A DNA stretch of 64,000 bases, taken from Haloarcula sebkhae (lineage in GTDB: Archaea > Halobacteriota > Halobacteria > Halobacteriales > Haloarculaceae). A program made the translations under genes and the position numbers. The notes below the pieces were generated by a model. The model did no database searches, was not told where the DNA came from, and worked only from the letters and a program-made list of their open reading frames with translations. The DNA is taken from assembly GCF_014647415.1 (NCBI RefSeq), contig NZ_BMPD01000004.1, forward strand, positions 310,001-374,000, read 5' to 3'. Position 1 is the first letter of the stretch. The number at the start of each line of letters is the position of its first letter. Positions 34,425 to 43,219 of the stretch are shown one piece after another.

Positions 34425-35042
34425 CTAGGGTGCGCGGAACACGCGAATGGTGTCCCGAGACGTGGGTTCGCGGATTAGCTGCGCGAACCCGAGTTCCGAG
34501 AACACCTGCTTCCAGTTGCGGTGATACAGCGGGAACTCGTCGTTGACGTAACTCACGTCTGTGTCTTCACGTCCGCGATCAGGGCTGTTGCCCTCGTTTT
34601 CAGCGATGACGAGGAGGTCGCTGGCGATACGGGCAATCTCTTCGAACACCCACGCGTCATCGGGGTGGATGTGCTGGAGCGTCTCGACCGAGTAGACGAC
34701 ATCGAAGGCGTCGTCTTCGAACTCGGTGACGATGTCTTCGAGGGCACCGGTGTGGAACGTCCCCGAATCCGCGAGCCGCGGGTAGTGCTCGGCCATCACG
34801 TCGAAGGATTCCTCATTGATGTCGATACCAGTGAGATTCCCGTATCCGTTAGTCTGCAGGTGTGCAAGATGGCGGCCCGAGCCACAGCCCAGTTCGATGA
34901 TCCGGGCATCGTCGTGGACGTAGTGGTCGAGCACGTTGGCCAGCGTCTCACTTACCTCGTTCGGTCCGATCTCAGCGTAGTACGCCGGCGAGAACTTCCC
35001 GGAACGGGAGGCCCAGTCGTCGCGAACGTCGTCCGGGTCCAT
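34425..35042 (-). CDS. Class I SAM-dependent methyltransferase
   Basis: Started at ATG 35042 (MDPDDVRDDWASR) the protein has 205 residues; the much longer open frame upstream is arginine- and serine-rich and not coding-like. Motif I is RIIELGCGSGRHLAHLQTNG, followed by LTGIDINEES and FDVVYSVETLQHIHPDD. The start DWxxRxGKFSPAYYAEIGPNEVSE resembles the small-molecule methyltransferases of Methyltransf_11 type. The substrate is unknown. Confidence 0.85.
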   Translation of the reverse strand: MDPDDVRDDWASRSGKFSPAYYAEIGPNEVSETLANVLDHYVHDDARIIELGCGSGRHLAHLQTNGYGNLTGIDINEESFDVMAEHYPRLADSGTFHTGALEDIVTEFEDDAFDVVYSVETLQHIHPDDAWVFEEIARIASDLLVIAENEGNSPDRGREDTDVSYVNDEFPLYHRNWKQVFSELGFAQLIREPTSRDTIRVFRAP

Positions 35043-35184
35043 ACCCACCGTACACCGTTGCAGAATAAATGCACCACGAAGTGCGTGCCGGACAATCGGT
35101 GAGCGCACGCGGGAAATCACAGTGTACAGTTCTGCAGGTGACGCTCCTCTCAGACTGTCAGCGGATAGAACTGCCAGTGTCGGG

Positions 35185-35472
35185 CTATGACTCGTACTGG
35201 AGCAATCGGTCAGCCCGCGTTTCAAGCTCCGTCTCGTCGATCTCGCCCGAGGCGTACTGTTGTTTGAGCGTCTCCAGCGAATCCGGCTCGGCGGTCGCCT
35301 CGCCCTGTAGCTGCACGTACAGCAACGCGCCGACCGCCACAACAGCGATGGTGAACGCTACGAGCAGTAGCCACCAGCCGCCGGGGGCCATGCCCATACC
35401 CGTTGCCCCACCGTGGGGCCCCATCGGTCCGTGCTGGAGTAGCGCAGTTGTTGGCGAAAGCATCTGGGACAC
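35185..35472 (-). CDS. SHOCT-domain membrane protein
   Basis: This 95-residue protein has a Gly/Met-rich N-terminus (GPMGPHGGATGMGMAPGG), one membrane helix (WWLLLVAFTIAVVAVGALLYV) and a C-terminal SHOCT domain (LETLKQQYASGEIDETELET RADRLL, split here). SHOCT domains are short helix pairs that mediate oligomerisation or membrane placement. Such proteins are common in haloarchaea. No partner is seen next to it. Confidence 0.75.
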   Translation of the reverse strand: MSQMLSPTTALLQHGPMGPHGGATGMGMAPGGWWLLLVAFTIAVVAVGALLYVQLQGEATAEPDSLETLKQQYASGEIDETELETRADRLLQYES

Positions 35473-35614
35473 CTCTGTTTGTAGATACGGCCCTCACGGC
35501 ATAATTACGGTCGCTGGTTCCCGCAGACTGAGAACGCAAACCGACGAAAAGCAGCGAACACAGCGCTACAAGGGGTTCGATGGCTGCCACTGCTAGTGGC
35601 TTGCGACACCGGTT

Positions 35615-36049
35615 TCATCCGACTCGGAATTCACGTCCGTCCCAGTCGTCGATTCGAAGTTCGTACGGCGTCGTAGTCGATGTGTCGTCCCAGCTGACTG
35701 GGTTGGGGGCGAACTGTGTGTTGCTGGCCAGCGAGGCAAGGGCTGGCTCTACCTCGTCGTAGGTCGCCTCTACTAGCTCACCTGTGACTACCACGCTTCG
35801 CCAGACGGTTTTCGGTTCGGTCTCCTCGTACACCGTGAACCCGACGGTGCTGTCCGCCGTGAGATAGCGGTGTTTTTGACTGTCGTCACTCTCCGAGAGA
35901 TGAAACGCCAGACTATCCGTCGCCGGGTCGTACCCGAACGCGACCGGGAACGGATACGGGGCCGCCCCCATGGGGCTGGACATCGCCAGCACACCGATTC
36001 CGTTGTCAGTAAGGACATCGACGACTGCTTCATCACTTAATTCTCGCAT
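35615..36049 (-). CDS. Pyridoxamine 5'-phosphate oxidase-like flavin-binding protein
   Basis: The protein has 144 residues from ATG 36049 (MRELSDEAVVDVL); an ATG eight codons upstream is also possible. It shows the split-barrel PNPOx-like pattern: GIGVLAMSSPMGAAPYPFPVAFGYD, LAFHLSESDDSQKHRYL, VGFTVYEETEPKTVWRSVVVTGELVE. Relatives bind FMN, F420 or heme and often act as reductases or nitroimidazole-type detoxification enzymes. It is divergent from the hemerythrin fusion gene with about 100 bases between, so both may respond to the same redox signal. Confidence 0.8.
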   Translation of the reverse strand: MRELSDEAVVDVLTDNGIGVLAMSSPMGAAPYPFPVAFGYDPATDSLAFHLSESDDSQKHRYLTADSTVGFTVYEETEPKTVWRSVVVTGELVEATYDEVEPALASLASNTQFAPNPVSWDDTSTTTPYELRIDDWDGREFRVG

Positions 36050-36151
36050 CTCGAATGCAATGTTAACTGGCAACTACTTGGAAAGCAGACCGTATTTTCA
36101 TTCGGTGAGAATGTGAGAGTTGCTTTTCAAATAATGGGTAACAGAACAGGT

Positions 36152-37987
36152 ATGGGCACAGATTCGACGGGGAAATTCGCCGAGTGGGATGACGAACGGT
36201 ATAGCACAAATGTCGAGCGGTTCGATGAGCAGCACAAGCGCCTGTTCGGGCTGCTGAACGACCTCCATACGGCGATGAACGAGGGTCATTCCGAGGAAGA
36301 GGTCGGTGACATTCTCCGGGAACTCGAACGCTACACGGAGTACCATTTCGGTGACGAAGAAGAGTTCATGCAGAACTGTGGCTACGCTATGGACTGCAGC
36401 GATTGTTTCTACAACCACCGTGAAATGCACGAGGAGTTCGCTGGGAAAGTACAGGAACTCCGCGAAAAACACGAGAACGGGGAGTACGTCACGATGGAGG
36501 TCCTGACGGTCGCCCGGGACTGGCTCGATGCGCACATCGCCGCCGGCGACGAAGACCAGAACTACGCGGACTACTTCCAGACCGAGGTCAGCGACGACTA
36601 CGAGTACGAACCTGGGCAACTCTATCAGGACCGCACGGCTTCGGACGACCCCGTCCCAGTTGACCGCCAGAGCGAAGCCGCCGGCGTGCGCCTCGACAGC
36701 GACATCTACGACGGGGGCTCGCTTTCGGTCCCGGACGGGTCAGTAGCGGCCTGGTTCGAAGACATCGTTGCGAACCACGGGGACCGGACCGCAGCGCTCG
36801 TCCGAGATGACGGCGAGTTCGTCGAACGGAGTTTCGAAGAACTGGCAGAGCGAGCGAAGGCAGTCGCGGGCGGGCTCCTCTCGACGGAACTGCGCCCCGG
36901 AGACCGACTGGCAATCAGGGCGCAGTCCCAGTACGAGTGGTCCGTCCTCGACCTGGCCTGTCACTTCGCCGGACTGGTCCCGGTCGCGCTTTACCCGTCT
37001 GCAAGCGACGACCGGGCAGCCCAGATTATCGAACGGACCGGCGCGACCGGCCTCGTGGCAGCGGGAGACGTAGCAGAAGACCTCGCGATGGCCGTCGAAA
37101 TCGTGCTTGATTTCGAGGCCCTCCCGACTGCTGAGGCCAGAGTGCTCCCCGGCCTGCAAACTGACGGTGACGAGGTAGCGACAGTCGCGTTCGACGTGGC
37201 TTCCCCCGCAGAGAAGGCCGGCTGTGCACTGACACACCGAAATATGCTGGCGGCCGCAGAGAGTCTCCGGGAGGGACTTCCCACCGGCCCTGGGGCGACC
37301 GGGACGTGTTCGCTCCCGCTTGCGCATATCTATCAGCGCGTCTCGACGTACTATCTCTGGGCGACCGGGAGCGCCGTCGCCTACCTCGGAGCAGAGGAGT
37401 TTGTCGACCAACTCGCGGCTGTTAAGCCGGATGTGCTCGTCGGTGTCCCAAAGATGTACCAGCAGCTCTACGGGGAGATCCAGGACCGTCTCGGCGACAT
37501 GGGCTGGATGAAACGGAAGGTTGGCGGTCGAGTGGCGTCCTACGGGGAGGGGATCGTCGAGGGACGGGGAACGCCGCTGAAATACAGAGCCGCCAATCGG
37601 CTCGTGTACAAGCCGCTGCGGCAGGAAATGGGGTTGTCAAACCTCACTTACGCGCTGTCTGGGACAGGACAGCTTGACGATCATCTGCTGTATTTCTTCC
37701 GGGGGCTGGGCGTTCCGATATGCGAGCTGTACGGCTCCGTCGGAACAACCGGTGTCGGCGCACTGAACCCGGCGGATTCCTACGTCGAGGAGTCCATCGG
37801 CGACCCGATGCCAGGTGTTGAGATCGCCGTCTCCGAAAACAGGGAACTACTGGTCCGCGGGCCGACCGTCCTTGGCGGGTTCCTCGACGACGACCGGACT
37901 GGCACACAGACGCTCCGGGACGACTGGTACCACACCGGCGAAGTCGGTGAGGTTGGCCCAGACGGCAAACTGTCGCTCGCCGAGTGA
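36152..37987 (+). CDS. Hemerythrin fused to a degenerate acyl-CoA-synthetase (AMP-binding) domain
   Basis: From ATG 36152 the protein has 611 residues; in-frame ATGs at 36134 and 36113 are alternatives. Residues 1-140 form a bacteriohemerythrin with all di-iron ligands placed: H28 (FDEQHKRL), H65/E69 (YHFGDEEEF), H89/H93 (NHREMHEEF), H128/D133 (DAHIAAGD). A linker leads to an AMP-binding domain of the long-chain acyl-CoA synthetase type from about 200. Its P-loop region aligns without gaps as FDVASPAEKAGCALTHRN instead of YTSGTTGxPKGVxLTHxN, so the loop is lost. YGSVGTTG replaces the YGxTE motif. The protein ends at HTGEVGEVGPDGKLSLAE, before the C-terminal lid with the catalytic lysine. It probably binds O2, NO or iron and has lost ligase activity. 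Confidence 0.85.
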   Translation: MGTDSTGKFAEWDDERYSTNVERFDEQHKRLFGLLNDLHTAMNEGHSEEEVGDILRELERYTEYHFGDEEEFMQNCGYAMDCSDCFYNHREMHEEFAGKVQELREKHENGEYVTMEVLTVARDWLDAHIAAGDEDQNYADYFQTEVSDDYEYEPGQLYQDRTASDDPVPVDRQSEAAGVRLDSDIYDGGSLSVPDGSVAAWFEDIVANHGDRTAALVRDDGEFVERSFEELAERAKAVAGGLLSTELRPGDRLAIRAQSQYEWSVLDLACHFAGLVPVALYPSASDDRAAQIIERTGATGLVAAGDVAEDLAMAVEIVLDFEALPTAEARVLPGLQTDGDEVATVAFDVASPAEKAGCALTHRNMLAAAESLREGLPTGPGATGTCSLPLAHIYQRVSTYYLWATGSAVAYLGAEEFVDQLAAVKPDVLVGVPKMYQQLYGEIQDRLGDMGWMKRKVGGRVASYGEGIVEGRGTPLKYRAANRLVYKPLRQEMGLSNLTYALSGTGQLDDHLLYFFRGLGVPICELYGSVGTTGVGALNPADSYVEESIGDPMPGVEIAVSENRELLVRGPTVLGGFLDDDRTGTQTLRDDWYHTGEVGEVGPDGKLSLAE

Positions 37988-38047
37988 GCGCTGGCGGTAA
38001 GCAGACTCGATTGTCGCGTAATCAAACGGTATCGCGGCTAGGCCGAG

Positions 38048-38521
38048 TCAGACGAACCGAAACCCGAGTGCCACGAGCGGCACGAGAACGAGCAGATACG
38101 CAGCTGCCGAGATAGCCCAGTCGCGTCGGATATCCGGAATCCGGGCCGACGGCAGTCGGGATCGCGGGAGCACGACGAAGACGAAGAAACCGATCATCAG
38201 CGTGTACAGGACAACGGCAGCGAGGACCGCCGCGAGTATCGATGGCCCGCTCAGCAGCCCTTCGCTGGTGAAAAGTACCCAGACGAACAGCGGGCCAGTC
38301 AGCCAGCCGGCGATGTAGTGGACCACGCTCGCGAGCCGTCCGGGAGCGTTCTGCGGGGCACTGTCGGTCAATACACCGGAGGCAATGAACGGCGGTGTTT
38401 CGCCTTCCGGCAGTCTGGCCATCACCAGGTCCATCACAACCGTCGCGACGACACCGGCGGCGACGCCGATAACGAACCGGAGTGACACGGTAAGCGCCGT
38501 AACGAGGGGTACCAACTCCAT
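38048..38521 (-). CDS. Membrane protein of unknown function
   Basis: Started at ATG 38521 (MELVPLVTALTVSLRF) the protein has 157 residues and four membrane helices, including FVIGVAAGVVATVVMDLVMA and VVLYTLMIGFFVFVVLP. A conserved-looking loop GETPPFIASGVLTDSAPQNA separates helices 1 and 2. No enzymatic signature is seen. It converges on the hemerythrin fusion gene, ending about 60 bases from it. Confidence 0.65.
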   Translation of the reverse strand: MELVPLVTALTVSLRFVIGVAAGVVATVVMDLVMARLPEGETPPFIASGVLTDSAPQNAPGRLASVVHYIAGWLTGPLFVWVLFTSEGLLSGPSILAAVLAAVVLYTLMIGFFVFVVLPRSRLPSARIPDIRRDWAISAAAYLLVLVPLVALGFRFV

Positions 38522-38627
38522 GCAACACAGAGAGGGCGGGCTCGTATTCTGTCTGACGGTTCGAGTCAACAATGATACCGATCTGTTGGGTGAGAAAGGC
38601 TGTAAGGCCGTACTTCATAAAAAACGC

Positions 38628-39398
38628 ATGCGCACACAGGATGCTGGACACCGAGCGGCGGCAGTTGCCGCCATTGCTGACCGTGAGTATCGGCGAGCCG
38701 GCGACGAATACACGCGGGCAGGGTGGCGTGTTCTTGCGGACCCACGAGAGGGTATCGAGCCGTTCGCGGCCGACGAGAAGGGCTGGGTCGGTGACGGGCT
38801 CCAGTACCTCGCGACGAGCGCGGTCTGTTACCGCGTCGCCGGAAAGGATACGCGCGCTACCCGTCGCGGTGTCGAGGGCGTCGCCGTGGCCAAGGATTTG
38901 ACCAACGGGCTCGAACACCCAGTTCAACACGCCTGTCTCAAGGAATTCGTTGCAGACTTCCGAGCTGTCGGGGGACTCGACGGAGTCGAGTCGGCGTACC
39001 GCGAGGCGGAGGCGGCATACAACGACGCCGGTGGTGCCGTCGACAGCCCGCAGGCGTGGGGGACAACGCCGCTGTTCGAGGCTGCTGCGACGCTTCTCCA
39101 GCAGGTCGCCCGTGGCCCCGCAAACGGCGAAATCGCTATTCCCTGGGAAGACCTCCACGGCGCGGACCCGGGCGACCCCGGGAGCTTCCTCGCACAGCGG
39201 GCCGTCGTCAAACGCCAGCGGTTCCCAAGTCTCATCGAGCAGGTGATCGACGATGGCTTCCTCGCCACTCCCCGCGGGACGACGGAGTACGACACCGACC
39301 ACCACCGCTGCCCGCACTGTGGCTCGGCAGATGTGAACTGGGTCGCAGAGAGCGTTGTCTGCCTGCGATGTTCTCGTCCGACAGCCGAGACGAGCTAA
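38628..39398 (+). CDS. Helical-repeat protein with C-terminal zinc ribbon
   Basis: Started at ATG 38628 (MRTQDAGHRAAAVAAIADRE) the protein has 256 residues. It is mainly alpha-helical with TPR-like helices (AGDEYTRAGW, YLATSAVCYRVAG, AYREAEAAYNDAG). The end is a zinc ribbon CPHCGSADVNWVAESVVCLRC. The type is a haloarchaeal conserved hypothetical; I cannot assign a function. The frame can be extended upstream to 38385, but that part runs antisense to the neighbouring membrane-protein gene and is not credible. Confidence 0.7.
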   Translation: MRTQDAGHRAAAVAAIADREYRRAGDEYTRAGWRVLADPREGIEPFAADEKGWVGDGLQYLATSAVCYRVAGKDTRATRRGVEGVAVAKDLTNGLEHPVQHACLKEFVADFRAVGGLDGVESAYREAEAAYNDAGGAVDSPQAWGTTPLFEAAATLLQQVARGPANGEIAIPWEDLHGADPGDPGSFLAQRAVVKRQRFPSLIEQVIDDGFLATPRGTTEYDTDHHRCPHCGSADVNWVAESVVCLRCSRPTAETS

Positions 39399-39612
39399 TA
39401 CGTAGCGTCTATTTTTAGAGTGTTGTAAGATACTGGGTTTATATATTCATATATCCGCCATTCACTATCATATCACCTTATGAAGATATATCCACCATAT
39501 TTCTCTACCTATTCCAACATAATTGCCCCTATATTAGTCAATTACGTATTTATAAATCGGTAAGAGCTACGGATTGGAGAGAGTGGAGATCTATACGGAC
39601 CAGCTGTACTGC
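39399..39612. other. AT-rich gap
   Basis: About 210 bases of clearly lower GC content than the surroundings, with runs such as TTTATATATTCATATATCC near 39439-39460 and GTATTTATAAATC near 39546-39559. No gene, terminal repeat or tRNA was recognised. The composition change marks the left side of the region 39.4-41.8 kb. Confidence 0.55.
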
Positions 39613-40461
39613 TCACGTCGTTGGTTCGGTCGACTCTGGCAGTGAAGCCGAGTCAGTGCGTCCTTCGATTAGAAGTCGCCGATTAACAATGTGATCGACA
39701 ACAGTCGTACTGTCAAGAATTTCCGTCTCACCGTCGTGAGTCTCTGGGTCACCGGCGTACCGCCGTATCTTGAATGAATCCATCGCGTTCCGGTTCTCCG
39801 AGACTGGTTCGATGACTTCGAGATACTCGTCAGTGGTGGTGTTACGATAGGTTTCGCCCGTGGCAAAGCCGACAACAGGGACATCTACAGGCCACTCCCA
39901 CGAGAACTGCCGGAGATACTGGTCGAACTGCCAGACGAGATGCGCTGGGTCGAGATCGTCGTCAAGTGCTCCCACAGCAGCGTCGTCGAGTGTGCGGTCC
40001 CAGTAGTCGACGACGCATTCCTTGAGGTCGTCTTGCAGACAGTCCTCGACCAGTTTCTGCTCAATCGGATAGCCGATTTCGATAGCAACGATGGCGTGTC
40101 GGTCGAGATGGGTGAGACAGCGCTGGCATTCGATCTCGAACACGGACAGGCCGAGTGGGTTATCAGCGGTCAGGTGGGCCAGTTCGTTCCCGCAACTGGG
40201 ACACCAGAGAAACAACACCCCGTTATCCGCACCGGACAGCTCGCCGAGTACAGTCAGGTCATCGAACGGGGTGTCAGGATCGTTCGTCAGGGAGTCGGAT
40301 TCAGGCTCCGGTATGGCCTCTGGGGCATCGTCGGCGTATTTGGCCAGCTTTCGGTCTTTCAGTAGCGACTTGATAACCGAATCGTGCGAGGAGTGAGACT
40401 CCGTATCACGTATTTTCTCTATCTGTTCTTTCGTCCAATCACGTACGCGTATAGTTGCCAT
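39613..40461 (-). CDS. Protein with ribbon-helix-helix-like N-terminus and zinc ribbon
   Basis: This 282-residue protein starts with MATIRVRDWTKEQIEKIRDT and SSHDSVIKSLLKDRKLA, which resembles a ribbon-helix-helix DNA-binding start. Residues about 85-118 hold a zinc ribbon (WCPSCGNELAHL and CQRCLTHL). The C-terminal half (FDQYLRQFSWEWPVDVPVVG and beyond) is unrecognised. The combination suggests a DNA-binding regulator. AT-rich DNA on its 3' side and an unusual neighbour suggest acquisition by transfer, but this is not proven. Confidence 0.6.
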   Translation of the reverse strand: MATIRVRDWTKEQIEKIRDTESHSSHDSVIKSLLKDRKLAKYADDAPEAIPEPESDSLTNDPDTPFDDLTVLGELSGADNGVLFLWCPSCGNELAHLTADNPLGLSVFEIECQRCLTHLDRHAIVAIEIGYPIEQKLVEDCLQDDLKECVVDYWDRTLDDAAVGALDDDLDPAHLVWQFDQYLRQFSWEWPVDVPVVGFATGETYRNTTTDEYLEVIEPVSENRNAMDSFKIRRYAGDPETHDGETEILDSTTVVDHIVNRRLLIEGRTDSASLPESTEPTT

Positions 40462-40548
40462 TTGTCACACATTCAAACCGGGCTACAAAAACAGTTTCCT
40501 TTTATAATGAAGGATTGTCTTCGCGCACGACCACCACGTAGAGATCGG

Positions 40549-41475
40549 TTAATGACTGGCAGCAGTAATACGGCGCTTTATTTCGGCGTTCGAGACACGT
40601 ATCTGGGTGGCTGCCAGTCGATGGGTGACGAGGTCGAGGAGATCCAGTTCCGACAGTAGCCTCCGGGCGTGTGTCTGGTTCAAATCGAGACGCTGGGTCA
40701 CCTCGTCCAGAGAAGTGGACTGGGTAACAGTCTGTGCGAGGTCGGCCACAGTCACGTCCTGAGAGATACCGAGTCCATCCGCGACGAGATTGTCGTCGCT
40801 GTCCTGCGAGTCCGCCTCAGCGAGCAGGTCAGCGACAGATCTGGCCCCCAGTCCGTCCGCTTCGTCGGGTTGGCTGTTGTCACCCGCCCTGTCGTCAGAA
40901 GAATCCGATTCGGCCGAGGAACCTGCGTCGGTGTCGGTCTCGGAATCTGTCTGCACGTCGGCAAGGCTGAGTCCGCCTGCCTGTGGCGTCGTGTCAGTCG
41001 GGTCATGGATATCGTACTCCACCATATACCGACGCACAGTTTCGGAGGTTACGTCGGCGTCAAGCGCTTCGGTCATCTCCGGGAACGTATCGCAGGCCTC
41101 GTAGGCCGCCTGAAGTGCCTCGGGGTCCTTGTATGCTGGCACGGAATCCGATTGCGAGAGGCTCTCTGCCAGTTCATTGGACGCGTCCCCCTGATCGTCT
41201 GATGGTACCGGTATGTCAGTTCCGACAGGGACGGTAACCGTCACATCAATCTCAATCCGCTTATCAGTCACATCGAACTCTTCAGCACCAACAGAGACAT
41301 CATCGTGTATCGATACGCCACCGAATACCGGCGTTGCGAGCGTCAGGTCGGCACTGATTTCGTCGTTATCCGCGGTCGTCTGGCCCCTGACTGAGACCGA
41401 TTTGACCTCCGTGTCGGACGAATCCAGGCATTCGAGTACCTGCGTGAACGTCTCAAAGGCGTCACTAACTACCAT
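40549..41475 (-). CDS. Haloarchaeal helix-turn-helix-like protein of unknown function
   Basis: This 308-residue protein begins with a beta-rich domain (residues about 1-95, DEISADLTLATPVFGGVSI, KRIEIDVTVTVPVGTDIPVP). A helix-turn-helix-like segment follows (AAYEACDTFPEMTEALDADV with SETVRRYMVEYDI). After an acidic low-complexity linker the C-terminus (SLDEVTQRLDLNQTHARRLL) looks like a second winged helix. It is probably a DNA-binding protein, perhaps with gas-vesicle- or phage-type relatives, but no family can be named. The AT-rich region 41476-41778 serves as its promoter. Confidence 0.6.
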   Translation of the reverse strand: MVVSDAFETFTQVLECLDSSDTEVKSVSVRGQTTADNDEISADLTLATPVFGGVSIHDDVSVGAEEFDVTDKRIEIDVTVTVPVGTDIPVPSDDQGDASNELAESLSQSDSVPAYKDPEALQAAYEACDTFPEMTEALDADVTSETVRRYMVEYDIHDPTDTTPQAGGLSLADVQTDSETDTDAGSSAESDSSDDRAGDNSQPDEADGLGARSVADLLAEADSQDSDDNLVADGLGISQDVTVADLAQTVTQSTSLDEVTQRLDLNQTHARRLLSELDLLDLVTHRLAATQIRVSNAEIKRRITAASH

Positions 41476-41778
41476 ACCACACCCACGAACACAGACCCAC
41501 TATTACATATGGGAACCAGAAATATTTGCTACAAGATACGGGATAGACAAATTTGGCCCCTCGGCTACGCTGCAGTCGTATTAGTGTGTGTACAGAATGT
41601 GTACATTACCGCCGATATCAGAATTTCAACCAATATTATACACCCTTAGGTCGTAATTTTAGATCCTGTCTGAAGAGGGTGCGGTGGGGGGTTGCCAGCA
41701 AAGAAAATTTACGCACTTAGGGTGTTATTTGTACAGCCCCATTGCCACGGATGAGGAGGAGACCTGTGGGGAACTGAC
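41476..41778. promoter_or_regulatory. AT-rich intergenic region with repeats
   Basis: About 300 bases contain no gene. A direct repeat TGTGTACA-GAA-TGTGTACA occupies 41587-41605; each copy contains the palindrome TGTACA. An imperfect inverted pair, ACACCCTTAGG (41640-41650) and CTTAGGGTGT (41717-41726), flanks about 66 bases. It probably carries control elements for the gene starting at 41475; the inverted pair could also be the edge of an old insertion. Confidence 0.45.
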
Positions 41779-43077
41779 CTACAACCGATCCCAAAGTTCG
41801 GTACTCGCATCGCCGACAGCGGTCATGTCCGAATCGTCAACTCCGGTGACACCCGAATTCTGGTCGTACACAGGTTGCCCATCGATAATCGTCCGGGTTA
41901 CGTCCGCACGGCTTGCGGCGCTGACGACGTAGTAGGGCGCGCTCCCGTCCAACACCGGATTCGGCCCCAGATCCAGCGTGACGAAATCACCGCGTTTGCC
42001 GACCTCAATGCTGCCGACAGCGTCGTCCATCCCCAGCACCGCTGCACTGCCGATTGTCGCCCATTCGAGGGCAGTGGCCATGTCGAAGCCGCTCGGGTTG
42101 CGCTGCTTGAGTTTGTGGATACCGACGGCGGAACGCATGGTCTCGAACATATCCGGATCCCACCCGTCGTCACCGAGTCCGATCGTCATCTCGTGGGCTT
42201 GCATCGTTTCGACATCGGCGATACCGACGGCGTTATTGATGTTTGAATAGGGGTTGTGAGCGACGCTGACATCGTTATCTGCGAGGATTTTGATTTCGGA
42301 CTCGGTGGAATGGACGCAGTGGGCTGCGATGACCTCGGCGTCGAAAAAGCCCATGTCTTGGAGCGCTGGAACCGGTCGTTTCCCGTAGTCGGCGATAGAT
42401 TCGTGCACGTCGACCAGTCCCTCTTCGAGGTGTATCTGGATCGGGCGGTCGTCGTCGATAGCCCGGTCGACGCACTCCTCGACGATGTCTTCGGTGTTGG
42501 TAAACAGTGTGTGGAGGCAGTAGTGGCCGGATACGGTGTCGTACCGGTCTTCCGCTTCGTCGATGAATCGCTGATTCTCAGCGATTCCGTCTCTGGCCTG
42601 AGATTCGGAGTTTCTGGCTGTCGTCTCGAAAGTAATCATTCCACGGATCGGCGTCTGTGCCACCCCCTCGGCAACGGCGTCGAGTCCGCCCGGCAGCGTG
42701 TTCGGTCCGGAGTAGTTGTCACAGAAGGTGGTGACGCCACTCTGAAGCATTTCGGCGCAGGACCCCAGCGCGGACAGGCGAGCGTCGCGCTCGGTAAACG
42801 CCTCGTCGACGTTCCACCAGATGTCGACGAGCGATTCGTAGAAACTCTCGGGTGACGCAGCGAGCGGCGCGCCGCGAATCGGGAGCGCGTACATGTGGGT
42901 GTGGCAGTTTACCAGTCCCGGGATGACGACTTCGTCAGTGGCGTCGATCGCGTCAGGACCGGACGCGTAGCCGTCCTCGATAGCGACGATTTCACCGCCC
43001 TCGACCACGACGTGTACTTCCGACCGGACCGTGCGCTCATCGTCCATCGTGATGAGCGTCCCTGCATTCAGTATCAC
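41779..43077 (-). CDS. SsnA-like amidohydrolase (cytosine/guanine deaminase superfamily)
   Basis: This 432-residue protein is a metal-dependent amidohydrolase. Metal ligands are in PGLVNCHTHMYALP (HxH, about residues 57-59), IQIHLEEGLVD, VIAAHCVHSTE and the late aspartate in GLGDDGWDPDM. MIFNAG-like start and EVGKRGDFVTLDL near the end fit the SsnA/TrzN-like subgroup, which hydrolyses or deaminates N-heterocycles. In Escherichia coli ssnA is part of the purine degradation region. The gene is divergent from the allantoinase-like gene across 140 bases. The exact substrate is unknown. Confidence 0.85.
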   Translation of the reverse strand: MILNAGTLITMDDERTVRSEVHVVVEGGEIVAIEDGYASGPDAIDATDEVVIPGLVNCHTHMYALPIRGAPLAASPESFYESLVDIWWNVDEAFTERDARLSALGSCAEMLQSGVTTFCDNYSGPNTLPGGLDAVAEGVAQTPIRGMITFETTARNSESQARDGIAENQRFIDEAEDRYDTVSGHYCLHTLFTNTEDIVEECVDRAIDDDRPIQIHLEEGLVDVHESIADYGKRPVPALQDMGFFDAEVIAAHCVHSTESEIKILADNDVSVAHNPYSNINNAVGIADVETMQAHEMTIGLGDDGWDPDMFETMRSAVGIHKLKQRNPSGFDMATALEWATIGSAAVLGMDDAVGSIEVGKRGDFVTLDLGPNPVLDGSAPYYVVSAASRADVTRTIIDGQPVYDQNSGVTGVDDSDMTAVGDASTELWDRL

Positions 43078-43219
43078 AGGTTGGGGGAAACCGTCAACCG
43101 ACTAAAAGCTACTCCGCCCCAGAACGGCCTTACCAGCCACTCTATCACAACCACGGTGTGCGACGGATGTGGCGTCTCACACACCAACTGTTTTCGTCGT
43201 TCGCCCTGGCCGTACTGGT

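Noticed and set aside
38385..38627. N-terminal extension of the zinc-ribbon helical protein to position 38385
   Set aside because: This part is antisense to the membrane protein gene and reads as a threonine- and serine-rich shadow; the ATG at 38628 gives a normal start.
41640..41726. Imperfect inverted pair as insertion-sequence ends
   Set aside because: Only about 76 bases lie between the first positions of the two arms, no transposase frame is present, and no flanking target duplication was seen.
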